Of a stretch of 64,000 nucleotides of DNA, positions 13,420 through 26,860 are shown one piece after another. Position numbers and translations under genes: made by a program. The stretch is from Trichostrongylus colubriformis (taxonomy: Eukaryota > Nematoda > Chromadorea > Rhabditida > Trichostrongylidae): assembly GCA_963978905.1 (NCBI GenBank), contig OZ022259.1:9610001-9674000 (forward strand), read 5' to 3'. The notes beneath the pieces are model-generated. The model was not told the origin of the DNA, did not search any database, and was given only the letters and a program-made list of their open reading frames with translations. Position 1 is the first letter of the stretch. Each line of letters begins with the position of its first letter.

Positions 13420-13612
13420 CTCACATTTGAAGTGGAGGGTTTACGACTCCGTCGCGTCGTCGAAAATAGCCTGTAGTGAAATTGAGGCTGAATTTGCGAA
13501 TTTTTCTGAAATAATGCCAAAGGAGTCGAGAAGTGTAAAAATTCGACGATCACTCCATTCGTCGCAAGCAGAGCTTTCTATCGGTACCATCTTCAAATAT
13601 TTGGGAACCTGA
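13420..13612 (+). CDS. Possible orphan exon, unrecognised
   Basis: A strong nematode-style acceptor (TTTTGTTTTGCAG) ends at 13419. It is followed by a 64-codon open frame (one leading base, then TCA CAT TTG ...) to TGA at 13610-13612. The predicted peptide is mixed polar/charged (SSHLKWRVYDSVASSK..., later LSIGTIFKYLGT), with no family I recognise. No partner exon was found nearby, so this may be chance. Low confidence. Confidence 0.2.
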
Positions 13613-15001
13613 AGGAAGTTATAGCAAAAAGACGGAAAAACCGCGGGTTCACGTTTTTTGGCGTAGATGGACCATGAATTAGTAGCGGTATTGTATAAGT
13701 GCCTAGATGTCAAAACTGTTCGCCATTATACCGTTCCTCATATCTGCTCGAATGAGGTAATGTTGAGTAAACTCAGCTCAAGCTATGATGACGGTCTGTT
13801 CTGAGAAAACTCATTATCAATCAGGAAGTAAAAGGAAATCTTACTCATTTTTGAGGAAAAGAGAGTGACCAGCCACAACAGAACATATGCGAAATACGAT
13901 CAGGGTTTACTATAGGAAGCAAAAATGGTTAAAACAAGTAAACTATCCACAAAATGAAATGGCTGTGTTAATTTGAAAGTATACAGTATACAATTTGAAA
14001 GATGAACAAAGAAAGTTTGAACTGAACTACTTATTTATGAGTTTGTATGACTAGAAAGAACTCAAATTTAATAGATTACTTACAGACGGTGATAGAGATG
14101 ATGTAGGTGACAAAGAATCGCTTAAAGGGACCGGAAGGGGGTCCGAAACAAGAGGAAGATGCAAAGAAATGAGCATTTTGTAACGAACGCAAAAGGTTCG
14201 AAGCGGTAATCGGTGAAAAAACCCGGATTCAAGAGCGCATCGCTGCGGTGTGTATTCGCATCCAATTCGCATCAGCGCATCCATTCCGAGTTGTCCGCTG
14301 TAGGAGACGGGCAGTAGGCCAACGTTAGTTGTAGCACCTGACTCCCAGCCAGTGGAGTGGCCATTCCTAACTACATTAGCATTCATGTAAGTACATCTAG
14401 AAACAATATAAGAAAGAACAAAGTAAAAACTAAAGGAAAAAACAACTTTATAATAGAAGCATCTTCTTTTGGCACCATGTCAAGGCGTCAAATTGGCGAG
14501 TTTGTGCAATGGCGGCCACTTAAACTCGTCCACACCACGTCTGTTCTACCGTAAGCCAAAATTACCCCCTATCGCGGTTATCCGCGATTGGAAGATATTC
14601 GTAAGAAGAGGAAAGTGTATTTACAACATATTAAGCGACACCTGCATATACTTTTTCGTATAGGAATGTATTCGTCGTCGGATGATAGAGTCAAGTACGC
14701 GAAGAGGTCAGATGCTGGAAAGGCCAACGGACCCTTTCTTCTGAACGTCGAAAACACTGCAGCTGCAGCTCCGTATATAAGAGCCATGACTCCTCGATCG
14801 TCACTAGTTCTCAGTTTAGCTTTATTTTCATTTTTAACACCATTCATGTCATTTTATTGATACATGCTATTCCGCTTGTTTAATTACCCAAGTTTGAGGT
14901 ATCCGCTGATAAAGTTGACACCGTGCGTTTGGTCTCGTGTAGCAATATCGGTCACGCCAGAAGATCTCTTGGTTGCATACAGACATATATATCAGTATAT
15001 A

Positions 15002-15021
15002 CTATATATATATATATATAT
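15002..15021. repeat. (TA)n microsatellite
   Basis: Twenty bases of alternating T and A, directly after ATATATCAGTATATAC. Confidence 0.85.
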
Positions 15022-15079
15022 CCACTCAACCACCGAGCGCTTATTTTATACCCCCTTCTGGTGTCTTTAAAGAAGTCAT

Positions 15080-15395
15080 TTATCGAGGATTAGGGCTCTA
15101 GGAAGCCTATCTGCGACGAAAACTCCCGGGGGAAAAAAAGCTCCTGAAGTGTACCGGAGGCAACCTACTTATCTCCAGTCGCCTTTCTTGGCTCTGTCCG
15201 CCTCCTACGGTCGACTTTGTCGGCGGATGACTGAGGTGTAGAGCAATGAGCATGATAACAGAATGATACTTCGTACCGTATCAAAGCCGCATTGATCGAA
15301 ATGACGTGGTGTTTAACGTATAAAGCCTCCGTGGTAAACGTCCACCGCTCAGTTTCAAAGATTGGAATGAATAATTACGCCTACCACTGCGTTTT
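15080..15395 (+). mobile_element. Repeat related to 7255-7614
   Basis: Shares GGAAGCCTATCTGCGACGAA, CGCCTTTCTTGGCTCTGTCC, GGATGACTGAGGTG, GTATCAAAGCC, GACGTGGTG and AACGTCCACCG in the same order as 7255-7614. The right end CTACCACTGCGTTTTTATGA is a diverged form of the family end. Boundaries approximate. Confidence 0.6.
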
Positions 15396-16903
15396 TATGA
15401 GTTTTAAAGAGGGTTTGTAACCTTCAGTAAAGGATGAAAGAAGGTCTTTTGTAGATATATGCTCTGTAATCATATAAAAACATGTTAATCTGTGAAAACA
15501 GGATACTTCACATTAGGTGAATATTTGTATTTACATTGCCACATGCAACCGATAAGAAAAGTGACGTGAAGATGGAAAAAAGGGAATGCCAACGGTGGTG
15601 ATAGTTGCAAGCTATTATAAGTCGCGAGATTCTGAACACCACCGCACAACCACCTGCCGACCAACACTATCAAGGTCCACCCAGTTCCAGACAAGGCTCA
15701 CGTCATTCACAGAAAACATTTGATTGAAGGTTTAACAAGTGCAAGGAAAGACATTCTTTCATAGTTCTGCCTTCCGAGATAAAAGACCATACCAGGCGCA
15801 GTGTGAGGGCCGTATTAGGGAAGCAATGTCAAAGAGAGACGTGATAGGCAAGCAATCTAAGGTATTGGAAAGAAACACAAGAACCTTATCGAGCCGCAAA
15901 TTGGGGCCTCCGCCTGGATGGCCTTCCATCTGCATAGAGTAATGAGACTGACGGGTGATTATCGCTACTGGATGAGAATGTGCTCGTTAACCTGCATTTT
16001 TAGTGGGCAATTTGTTTGTTTTTGCATTGATTCTCGTCCACGCGCCTGTAAAAATGACCACAAATGCCCTTCTTGAGGACATCATTATTAGTATAGCAGA
16101 ATAAGGTTCAAGTTGAGACATGATCTGCCTACGTGATAGGAGTTCATCCTATAAGGGTAAGGAGCTTGACAGAAATCCAAGGGCCAAATAAATGACGAGA
16201 AAAGAGTACAATCAGACCTCCTAACAAAGCCAACCACAAAATTCCAGGACAACATTCGATTTGGGTAAAAACATATTTAGACATTTCGCACTCAGGATGG
16301 TCTGTCGACGCTGATTACTTCCATATACAAATAGAATGACTGTGGTCAAGTCCAGAGGGAAACGGCTTAGAAAAGGAGGAATTAGATGAGGAAGTACGCT
16401 AAGAATCCAATGCGTTCGCAGTACATAGTTGCTACCCACTACTCTGTTTGGGTAGCGTGTGAGAGCAAGCATTTGAGCTGCCAAAATTCGATTTGTTCGA
16501 TAGTAGGAGAAGCCTGGCGAGCAGTCTACATGTAAACGATAGATGCCTTCCAAACTATCACGAAAACAGGCATTATTCTATGGATCTGAAGCGTATATAT
16601 CAGATGGTCTAACACGGTTCTCCTTCATGTACAGACAATAGGTTTAACCTATGGAAACGTGGTATCCTTTTGTCACAACGATGCTGGCTTATGAACAAAA
16701 GCTTTGGTCTCGGAGAAGCTCAAACTCGTACTCATGCTTCTGGGTCATATGCGGTAATCCGTTACACTACTGATACCCATCCCAACTCACCATCTCCTCA
16801 CCATTCCCCAGCTTTCAGTGGTATATATAACTTTAATGCTGATGGAAAGAAGAGGGCTTATCGTACATGAGATCATCGGAAGTATATTTACCAAGCTATG
16901 GTA
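15396..16903. other. No gene seen
   Basis: Ordinary sequence with a 110-codon frame on the minus strand (16221-16553). It has no recognisable motif and no conserved flanking splice sites, and I do not regard it as a gene. Confidence 0.5.
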
Positions 16904-17036
16904 CAGTCCATTTCCCGACGGCTGGCAGGGCGAGGCCTACGGACTTGGGTGAACGTGTATCGATCTCTCTCACCCCGCCACACACTCTCATCCCCGTCTG
17001 TAGGCCACGCCCTGCCAGCCTTCGGGAACTGGACTG
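16904..17036. mobile_element. CAGTCC-ended 133-bp MITE, TA flanked
   Basis: Left end CAGTCCATTTCCCGACGGCT continuing GGCAGGGCGAGGCCTACGGA. The right end is its inverted form (GCCCTGCCAGCCTTCGGGAA CTGGACTG, shown in two parts). TA occurs directly outside both ends, as expected for Tc1/mariner-type insertion. It shares the central phrase GACTTGGGTGAA with the element at 35035-35207. The 423-bp plus-strand frame that covers it is an artefact of the GC-rich arms. Confidence 0.75.
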
Positions 17037-17069
17037 TAAGTATAAGTTGAGGGATGGTGGAAGAGGTCT

Positions 17070-17136
17070 TGGGTGTGATGGATTAGCACATACGCCTGAA
17101 AAGCATGATGTGCGGGTTCGAGTCCCGAGAGCCCAG
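17070..17136 (+). repeat. tRNA-like sequence with Pol III A and B boxes
   Basis: An A-box-like TGGATTAGCAC (17079-17089) and an exact B-box GGTTCGAGTCC (17115-17125) are spaced as in a tRNA. A T-arm can be drawn as GCGGG/CCCGA around TTCGAGT, and the acceptor strands TGGGTGT/GAGCCCA pair only partly. The anticodon loop position could read CTGAAAA (GAA, Phe), but its stem is poor. I infer a tRNA-derived SINE or tRNA pseudogene rather than a functional tRNA. A related piece is at 39205-39290. Confidence 0.5.
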
Positions 17137-17263
17137 ACCAAGCTTTTGCCCATAGGTCAGCATTCTTGTAACATTTCGCATCATTTGTTGCTGCCAAAAT
17201 CAGCAGCTATCGAATTTAAGAAACTAAAAATTGTTGTAACCAAGGCGAACGCGGAATTTTCCC

Positions 17264-17623
17264 TTAAACACAGTGGTAGTAGTAGTTAGGACCGAATATC
17301 AAAAGGTCATTGAACACGAGCGCCCAGGTGTTTGGACGAAAGTTAAGAAAAAACGGAATGGAACAATCAAAAGCCCGAAAAATACCTACTTCCACCGTCA
17401 CCTCCGAAAGGAAGCGGACTTTAAAGCGAACGGGAGGGACTTGTCAGAGCAAATGGTAGATATAGAAGAAGATGGTTCTTATAAAGCCCGGAAACGCTCC
17501 TTTTCATTGCCAATTTCACCACTTATAGTGTTCCCACACCCTCAGCTTTCATTTTGATGGCTTTTTTTTTTAGGAGTTAACATCACTCATTTCACCTCTA
17601 CTACTGTCTTTGAGCTCAAGGGA
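17264..17623. mobile_element. Short relative of the TTAA-ended family
   Basis: Left end TTAAACACAGTGGTAGTAGT and right end, inverted, CTCTACTACTGTCTTTGA. The interior matches 58195-58560 (GAATATCAAAAGGT, GGAACAATCAAAAGCCCGA, AAAGGAAGCGG). No coding capacity is evident despite an open frame at 17273-17557, whose counterpart at 58195 is differently framed. Confidence 0.6.
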
Positions 17624-20600
17624 AAAGGATCTTTGGGAACACGGTAATCGAGAACTGGGTGTCGCACCATTATAAATGGGGTTCACCCCACCTTAAAGCT
17701 TGTGTCGCAGAGTTAGGTAAAGACGCTCACATAGTTCTCTGTTCTAATAAAAACTCCCATAGTGAAGTAAAGATGGAGCCGTCGCGATGGTACTTTCAGA
17801 GGACTCGTTCGGCAACACTGGCGTACGGTAACGTGCAAAGAACGCTAAATCGAGCGGCTGACCTAAATGCCCCCATAAGCTCATAGCGCCGTATTAGCAG
17901 GTTTTTGCACAGTATAACCGTTTAAGGCGGAAGTCAATTGCAAAAATGAATCGCGAACTCGAATTCGATCTCCACCGATCTTTTAAGATCATACAATAAT
18001 CGGGATGCGATGGCATGATTAGGATCATGGACTCACGTCAGCTCGTGGACAGCATTGCGCTCTCCAGTAAGCGAATTTAATTTGTTTAACTTTTTTTACC
18101 CGTTAAGTTCGTAGTCAGAGGCGCTATGTGGATTTGGAGAGCGGACAGTGCTTTCTGGGCCAATACATCGAAATTACTTCCGCATCGTAGTACTCAAGAC
18201 ATCCCAAAAGAAAGTTGTGAGTTGGAATGGGGATATCACTGAACGTGGTAGGGAAATGAACTGCACAGTGGACGAAAAACTGCTTTCCACCCTTTCCTCT
18301 ACCTGCAAGTGCCTATTCTCGTTATAAATGCTTTGATTCAAAAAAAGATATCAGAAAAATGTTGATCTCACTCAATACTCGAGCATTTATATGTAGCACT
18401 AGATTTTAGCCTTGTCTCGTTCAGCATCGTGGTCGTTAGAAAGCTGATTTAACATTATTTCACACTTCTATTTAGCCGACCCAGGTCCATAGGAGGAGGA
18501 GTTGACATTTGGTGAAAGAAACCGTCCACGGAAGTTCAAATTCTTCTGTTACCCATGTACATATATGTTACCCATGTATGTTTTATTTGGACATTACTGG
18601 CCACACGGAAAGTTTTATGAAAAAAAGAGTGTAGTCGAGATACAGACCAAAGTAATTTTAGATGGGGTGAACCATCCGTGGAGGTGGGGACGCTGGAGTT
18701 CCCTTGGAGCAAAGGGGCGTCGGTCACGTGATCAGAGACGCAGAGTTAGAAGCAAGTCAACATTTGGGCGCGAAAAACCGATTTCTGTCAGTCTACGGCT
18801 CCTTCCTTATTTCTGTCCATTATTGTATCTGGTAGAGTGATTTTGAAGGAAACCGCATCATAAAACTTTCGTGGACGAGTCCTTTGTGATCTGAGTCAGT
18901 CTTGGATCTGTTGGTAGGCAAATGGACTGATACTGCAGCACATTTTAAAACTGGCTAAGGTAGCATAATCCAGTTCTGAGTGGAATCTTTGTTTAGGTTG
19001 ACGGATGAATAATATTGTGGCAGTCACCAATCTACAAAATCGATTGGACACTCTTTTGTCACAGCCTTGGGCGAGATCGAGGGGACAATCGTGGGTTGAG
19101 GACTTGCAGTACAATACCCTAAAGCCAGTGAATAAGCCAGGTGGGTTGTGTGATAATGGGGTAGGGCCGAAACAGGAGTAGCGACTCATAAAAAACGCGC
19201 AATACCCTCTTTCGCTTCACCCACGCACTTCTCAGCTAATATCGAAGGGGTTCCCTGGCAGTATCAAAGTGCCTTTTTAGTGTGCCGATGTTTCAATAAA
19301 TCCTGGGCACTATGTCAGCGGAGGAGGAAGGGAGGGAAGAAATGGTTGTGAGTCGGGGATGTGACCTTTACCCAAGCAGATAAATGGAAGCAGCTCAGAG
19401 ATGGATGAATCACTTGTGCCTCCTCCCGTATCCACTTTGCGCCCCAAACTGCTTACAAAGACTTTATGGAAGTACCCGGATACATGACTCCCTTCAGGGC
19501 CCATTCAGTGTTCGGTGACGGGACGAATTCTCAAAGTGGACGGAGACTGAAGAAGAGGATCAATAGGAGCAACTTTCGGAAGTACGTAAATTTCACATCT
19601 CTATTAAATGACATGGCTAGACACAATGCGAAGTTATCTGTGCCAGCCATTCGGCCTGTTGAAAATGGCGACTAGCTAGCATGGTCTCGTGTACGTTAGA
19701 TATGTCTAGGCATATCAAGCGAGAAATGCGAGAGCGGATAGTGAGACGAGTCATCTGAGAGGGAGATAGCCAGCAGGAACTCGTAGTCGAGAGGAACGGA
19801 ACTGGTTGATAATGTGATTTGATTGCTCATACTATTTCGATAATCAAGGAGCGATGGAAGTGATAAAGTGTAATGTTCATGACGACACACCATCGTTTTG
19901 CGGAATAGTCGAGTGATCGTGGATCAATTTGCTTGGTTATTTCAGCCACGCCCCAGCCGCCAACCCCGCCCATTCCTTATAGTTATAATTAAACCTTTTT
20001 ACGGTGAAAGAAAAGGTGAGAACGCGAGTGGAAAGTGTCTCGAAATAGAATATACTCAAGGACATCAATAGGTATTGTTCGGGTAATGAGAACTCTTGAA
20101 GTGAATCCTCCAAAGTTGGGGTTTTGAAAAGACCATGTGCTGCGGAATCCCCAGCAGAGGGAGCGCTCGCAAACTTCGGAAAACAGATCTTTTTCTACAA
20201 CAGGCCCTGCTTTAGCCTCTTCCGCTTCCTTTCGGAATCAACGGCGAAGAGAGAGTCCTACTCCTTGGGTTTTTGACTGTTTCATTCCGTTTTCCTGCAT
20301 TTCCTTACTACTAGGCACCTCGACTTCCATATTCAGTGATCTTTCCATATTCGGCCCGAACTACATACCCCTACCACTGCCTTTATGCGACCCTAATTAT
20401 GAACGATATTTATTACATTTCGACGCATGCGTTGTTAAAAGCCTGTTTGGCTTTGCTTCCCTTTTCCCTTTGCTTTTGCTTTCCTACTCTTCGCTAGCAT
20501 CAGGCTCATATTAGAGGATGAGTGCTAGCTCCAATAGCACGTCCCTTGGAGCTGAGCCTGAGTCCATTTTCAAATTGCAGATAGAAATTACTGGTTCGGA

Positions 20601-23600
20601 TCCCGAGGATGGCCAGTAAATAAGAATTCATTTATTTAAGATTGATGAAAGTTCATTTGTGTTTGTTCCACTGTAGCGGATTGCGCCCCATGGACATCCG
20701 GAGGGACGTTAATTGATACTACGTCTTGAGGCGCATTTCTGTAAGCCAGTGCACCGAATGCATCTGAAACCACGACTATGTAATTGCTCTTCTGATATAA
20801 AACACGGTTGTAGAAGGCTCCTCTGGTGAAAAAACACAGAATGAAACAAATCAGCGAACGAAGTGAGGTTAAATCAGGTGAGTGAGATTTTTCCTGAAAG
20901 AGCACTTCGGAAGTGGGATGAATGCTTTACAAGAATTCAAGGGTTCCGAGGGGTACATTGGAAGTGCTCCAATGCTCTCGCTTGGAGATTTTTGGCCCAA
21001 GAATAATATTATTAGTAAAAAGCCCGTATTCTCTTATGTACATATCACTGAAAAAATGTAATTTGTGGTGCAGGAATAAAACCGTCACATTGGTAACTCT
21101 TAATGTGGCTTTAGCTACATCCGGTGTAACTCCCTAATGTGCATAGGTTTCGTGAACTTACGGTCCAACCCAATGCGCATAGCAGCACGAATTGGCCAAT
21201 GTGGTGCAGTGTGTTCCTCACCATCATTGATGAGACTCTATAGAAGTTGATTTTCAGTTTAAAAAAAATCAATCGGTTTAGTGATGAATAATGTGAATGT
21301 AAATAGTCCCTCACGAAATAATAATATTATGAATATAAATATACATATATGAGTTTCAAATGCTCGCTTTTTGAATGAATGGATTTGAACAAGCTGAATA
21401 GGCGATTTATCAAAATTTGAAACCAGTGACGGAAGTATGAAAATTTGAAAGTATTTCAAGACATAGGCTCAGAAACACCGGCTCTACAATGATGGGTGCC
21501 CTCCCGAGTCATTTGTCCCGCACGAATCATCAATCAGCGACAAAGACCTTTACCTGGGGCTTAGCATAGACGAATGGATGGATTTAGTCAGTGCTGATTA
21601 TTCGTAAACTGCCATGACCGTTTGATCGTGCCTTTGAGACCAATCTTACAGATCTCAGTAACCAAGGATGGAGGACTGGAGAGAGGGGGAGGGGGTGAGG
21701 GAGAACGACTTAATAGTAAGCGAGTCATCTGAGAGGCAGAAAATGGACGCCTAGGGATTCAAGTTGTTCGTGAGCCCTTCAGATCATGTGTTAGACAAAC
21801 ACAACCTTGGCAAATTTTTGAGGCTCACTTGGTAAGAGTGTGGGGGATATTACTAGTTACAGCGGAGGCCTTTGAATCATCCGCATCCAATTATCACAGC
21901 GATAACAACGGATTTCAACACCTATAACAAGAAAATAACAGGCGCATATTAGTGAAATCCACTGGGATCCATGTTGAATTCACAATCTAGCTAATTTACG
22001 TGAAAAAGCATTACAATCACATACAAAAACCTGCCGCAAAAATCCAAAAATGAAGTCTCACGCGAGTTCAATTCCTCATAAAATATAATTTAGCTACGGG
22101 GCCTTTAAGGGTTCGAAGGGGTGGGGAAGAGAGGTAAGAGATCAACATGGATGGTGCCTAAACCAACCAGGGTTTCCAAATGTGAACTGCAGAAGACAGT
22201 CGGGTGAGCTACAAAATGATATATGGGCAAACACGATTGGATTGTCGTGAATGTGGTGACGGAAAACGGCGGGAGTGAACACATGGTCTTTAGCAGTGTG
22301 GAGAAGGTGTGTGTGGGTGCGAAACCGGTTCTAGTGGCCGTGCGAGGAGTGTTTTTTCCCGTAGGCACAGAGATTACAGTGAATGAGGTGATTAGGGCAG
22401 CATTGGGATAGAAAACGTGCATACGACCGTCGTGAAGTGGGCTACGCCAAAAAACGCGATCACGGTGAGGCAAATGAGACATGGAAAAAGTACAGATATT
22501 TACTCAGTACTGACTACGATACTGATGCATATCGATCTGAGGAGATGATACGAGGGGTTTGGAGACCTCGCATGAGATCTCTCGACGTATCAATGATGGG
22601 TAGTAGAGGATATTGTGGAGTTGTGTTGTTGGCGTGATTGATCTGGACGATGATAGCGCGTGAACATTAAATCGTCTCTCTCCCTCTTCGTCGCCGCCTT
22701 CCATCATAGTGATCAACAGACTCACGTTCCATCCGTACACCCATTGTGAGTTCCATGTGAAAACCTTGCCCAGGCTATTCGTAGTACTGCTTTAGCGGCG
22801 ATCCACCCACTCATCAGACATACCATGGCTATCAATCTGTGCGCCTTGGGCACAGGGATTGATTGATTGCCATTAAAACGCTTCATGATTCAAGTGTGAA
22901 GCCCGAAATCGCCGTCTAGGAAAATTTCACCCAAAAAAAAGAGCACGAAGTAGGCGTAGTGACCGCAGAAACGACCGAATCGGTGAAATGGATGAAAATA
23001 AAAAGAACTGAAACTTTTTTCAGCTTCAGTTACTTTGTAGCAACTTGCTCGGTGGATAGATGCATACAAGCAGATCTAACAGTATCTTCGATCTGCCCCG
23101 TCCTTCCCCTACCCACCACCTCGTTCGTTAATACCACGCGCTCGAAATTTTCATGATTTTCATTTCTATTTGATCGCGAGAAGGAATAGCTGGCTGCAAC
23201 ACCGTTTTGGCTCCTCCTGCCCATCAATCTTGCCTTCGACGGCCGTTATATAGTCCTACAATTCACTCAAATATCTTTTCTGGCTTTGCAAATTGTCCTA
23301 AAGCTTGAGTTTAACCTGAAAATCAATAATCGATTACTTTGTTGAGATTTTTGCTAGTGAATCAAACATAATGTACTATATACGTAAGACCGTGAATTTG
23401 GAAAAGGGGTGCAGGTGACTAAACATGCCTAGGTATGATTGAATTGAAGAAACTCAGCTTATACTGAAATGCCTGCTTAATGCTGTGGGGCTCATCTCAG
23501 TCAATTCTAACCCCCATTAATTAATCTTAAATACGACTCGGCAAATTTTTACGTGGAATGGACTAGTAAGCCTGAACCATTCGTGCTCAATCAAAGCGAG

Positions 23601-24678
23601 TTTGTGTACTGCTAGAAGTGCAGTACTACTTTGTGGCACAAATTCAGTAAATATGCCACCTCGAGCTCAACTGCGTACGATTCTACCGTAACCTGAAGCC
23701 TGCACACACGTCATGCTTCAAGACTATCTCCACTTGCTGGTTTTGCACATGTACATGAGCTGGTAGCTGCGCATCCCCAATGCACTGGTCTATTTTTGTG
23801 GGTTATTGGCAATGTAGCACACCACGTCCCGGGTTACGGAACCGTACCCCCTCCCCCCGCATATTTTGAGCTGCAAAAGCTTTACGATACTGTAGTTGTG
23901 AACATGGGTATGGGAACTTGTAGGAGGGCTGGTAGTGAAATAGGCATGAATACGAAAATTGTGAAGAAGGACGAATATGAAATACAAAATTGTAGAGGAA
24001 AAACACAGCTCCAAAATTCGAAGTTTGACAAAAATGAACTGATCCATCCTCTACGGTTTATTGGGTTGGCATGAGAAGTTGCTCCGTTACATCCAATTTT
24101 GCCAATTTTTCACACATATACAATGGTGCACCTATCCGGGAGGGCCCTTACCGTCAGGGGGGAGCTATAGTTTTCTACAAGGCGCTGCAGCTCACTAGAT
24201 TCATTCTCGTCCTTGCTTGTCTTCCAGACCAGCCAACCCTTCAGAGTTCTGCAAATCAGTGGTAGCGTTATGCCAGAACACTAGCCATTCTGAGAGACAA
24301 TCTAAGTTTTTTAGTATGGAACGATGAACCAGCTATAGGAAATGTGGTCATAAATTCTGGATGTGAGTCAAAGGGGCTATAGAAAAGCAATAAGTTTGAG
24401 AAAATACAATATATATTTAGTATAGACACATATACGTGTTGGGTCGTAAAGAATAAAGAAAAAAGTTTCCTTCCGTTTTGTATTGATACAGGGGGAAAAT
24501 ATTCGTGGAACGCACACATTACACACACATTCGTGCGAAAGAGCGTCGTCGGGCGCTTCCTACATTGTCCTGAGCTTTTAGATTTTTCGATGACGTTTGG
24601 AGCAAACTCTGCTAGGGCATCCTTTATACAGGGTATATTATTGGGTTTACATCGGGGAAATTTGACGCCATGATTATG
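17624..24678. other. No recognised gene; one repeat
   Basis: Seven kilobases without an identifiable exon. A repeat copy lies at 20130-20395. The stretch 22105-22640 has overlapping open frames on both strands (up to 125 codons) but no motif that I recognise. Confidence 0.45.
20130..20395. mobile_element. Diverged partial copy of the ~550-bp TTAA family
   Basis: Contains blocks seen in the right halves of the family: GGGTTTTTGACTGTTTCATT, CTACTAGGCACCTCGACTTC and an end ACCCCTACCACTGCCTTTA. The left end is missing or too diverged to place. Confidence 0.5.
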
Positions 24679-24915
24679 GGGTGTGTACCCTTATGTCAGG
24701 ATTTCGCACGACGACGAGCGGCTTGCGACGCAGTGTGTGCGAGCTATGCGCGTCGCGGTAGTTGGGTCTTAGAGCGCTACACGGTGATGCTGGGGGCGAA
24801 ACGCAGTTGACTTGTAGTCGCTTCGGAACCCCACAACATGGCGCCTATAGCTCGTGCGTATTGCTTCGCTTACGACATGCCGCGGTGCGAAATCTTAACA
24901 TAAGGGTACACACAC
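24679..24915. mobile_element. Mutator-like MITE with 9-bp TSD (8/9)
   Basis: 237 bp beginning GGGTGTGTACCCTTATGTCA and ending with the inverted form AACATAAGGGTACACAC(AC). Flanking 9-mers are ATGATTATG (24670-24678) and ATGATTTTG (24916-24924), one mismatch. Subterminal GATTTCGCACGACGACGAGC and the inverted CGCGGTGCGAAATC match the copies at 47197, 48895 and 52799. Non-coding. Confidence 0.82.
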
Positions 24916-26860
24916 ATGATTTTGCAGTCATTCCGTATCCCAATGGGCAAGCGCCTCTGTAACCTCCACAGATCCGCCTTCAAAACAGTCTTAGTGCTAG
25001 GCATCAATGCCGGGCTGGGAAGGAAATTGAAGCCTGTAATTCATTTTTCATATTCATTTCAGATGCGCAAATATCTTTATTATCGTAACTCATCCACACA
25101 CCCTGTACGAACCTCAGTTGCTGCTTAGCAGCGGCGGCATTCGGAACGATGCATCACTGCACTTATCTAGCCGAAAAAGATTATTTATCTTTCTCGGCTG
25201 AAGTTCTTATTGTTAGAAAGACTATGACTAATTCATCACGAATGCCGGTGATGCAATCAAGGTTTCCTGCAAAAAATGCCAAGAATTTCAAGAAACGATT
25301 GTTGATTAAGGATCAAGAAATAAACGCACGATTGATGATGGGGAGGGAGGTCATGTGTTGAGGGTTGAGTATTTCGCTTGGCATGCACCGTTCATTGAAA
25401 TCATTCATTTTGATTGAAAAAAAACTGATAATTAATGTGCAAAAGTGTTTCAAAGATGCGAGAGTTTCAATCTGATATCAGGCTTATGAGCTTTCATCTC
25501 AGGGATTTATCAAGTTTTGCAGTCCCAGTTTCACTCATCATTTTCCGTATCCACGAAAAGATGGTTGAACTTGGATTTGTATCTCCAGTGCTATCATCTA
25601 GTACTCGATAGCAATAGTTCTTGTGACCAGGAAATGGGAGGAGTGGAAAATGGCTAAGTCAAAGATTTGTAGTGGTTACGAATGAGGAACGAATGTTTGA
25701 AATGATAGGGGTGAGGATTTGTTTAACCTAAATCAGCAATGCAAATCTTGAAAATGTGTCCGAAACGCGCGCAGAAAAACTTTGTGACGTACAGTGCAGG
25801 CGTGTAGCTGAGAGCAACAAAGCACTTCGTGCTAAGAAAAAACGACTCAGCAATGAGAAAAAATACAGCCGCTTGAGGCTGAGTCTAAGTGAGATGCCTC
25901 TCTTCAGCACTGCTCCTCACCAATACGTCAAAAAGAGAAAAAAACTATAGGAATATATTCAAATAATTGGAGATTTTTTGTGTAATTACAGTAATTTACG
26001 TTCGAACACATTAATTAGTGGAGAGAGCGAACCGCAAACGGAACACCCCTCGGAGAGAGGTCCGAAACTCAAAAGGCGGAGATCGAAGAAGTGCTAGGTC
26101 GAAACGCAGAACGGTATAATATCCCACCCAAAATGGAGTGCTAGCCTATTACTCGCCTAAGTTACAGTAATCAAGTTTACCCCTGATTTTGCCTATGCTT
26201 AGTGCACATGTAGAACAGCTAAGACAAAGAGTTGGCTACCTTACCCTCTATCTTCTTGCCCTCCTCCCCACCCGCCCTCAAACTCGTTCGACTTCAGGAA
26301 CTATAACTTTGACACAAAACTGTGGAATGCTACTAAAGTACCTTCGAGTACGCGGGTGTGTGACAGGACACTCGAATTGGGTCACCGCGCGCAACAACTT
26401 TTTTGCTGGTCCCGTCGTGAATTGGCCACACGCTAAGGAAGCGCATGACCTAATCCAATCGACTGTTTTGTCGCACGTCACTGAAACACATTTCGTAGCT
26501 CTTAAACCGGATTCACTTATGATTGGCTGAGTATGGTATAAAACGAGTATTGATTTTGCGCGCGTCTGATTGATACAGTCTTCTGCATGCTGTGCAGGTG
26601 GGGTGATCCCAGTTTGTGGGTACATTTTGATACCATGTCTTACAAAAGTTATACATGCATGGATCAACGTATTTCATGCGCTCTTAGGATCGATAATGAC
26701 TAGTCAACTGGTAGCGCAAATGTAGTGTAAAGATATTCTTGTAAATAGAGAAAAACACATTACTGTGAGAGTCTATGGGAGGTTCAGAGTGGATTCGGAG
26801 GCAGTGAAAGCAAAAGAAAGTATTTAGCTGTTAGAACAAACAAGAAACATGGATTAACAT

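Larger units (their letters stand above)
11425..15079. other. No recognised gene; one exon-like frame
   Basis: About 3.6 kb of AT-rich sequence. An exon-like frame with a good acceptor is listed at 13420-13612. A (TA)n tract sits at 15002-15021. Nothing else can be supported. Confidence 0.5.

Noticed and set aside
17070..17136. Functional tRNA-Phe(GAA)
   Set aside because: Pol III boxes are good, but anticodon and acceptor stems pair poorly; treated as tRNA-derived repeat.
16867..17289. 140-codon plus-strand open frame
   Set aside because: Covers the CAGTCC-ended MITE and the tRNA-like sequence; frame is not conserved in related repeats.
22105..22640. Overlapping open frames on both strands, up to 125 codons
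   Set aside because: Neither strand gives a recognisable protein; likely compositional. Transcript data would decide.
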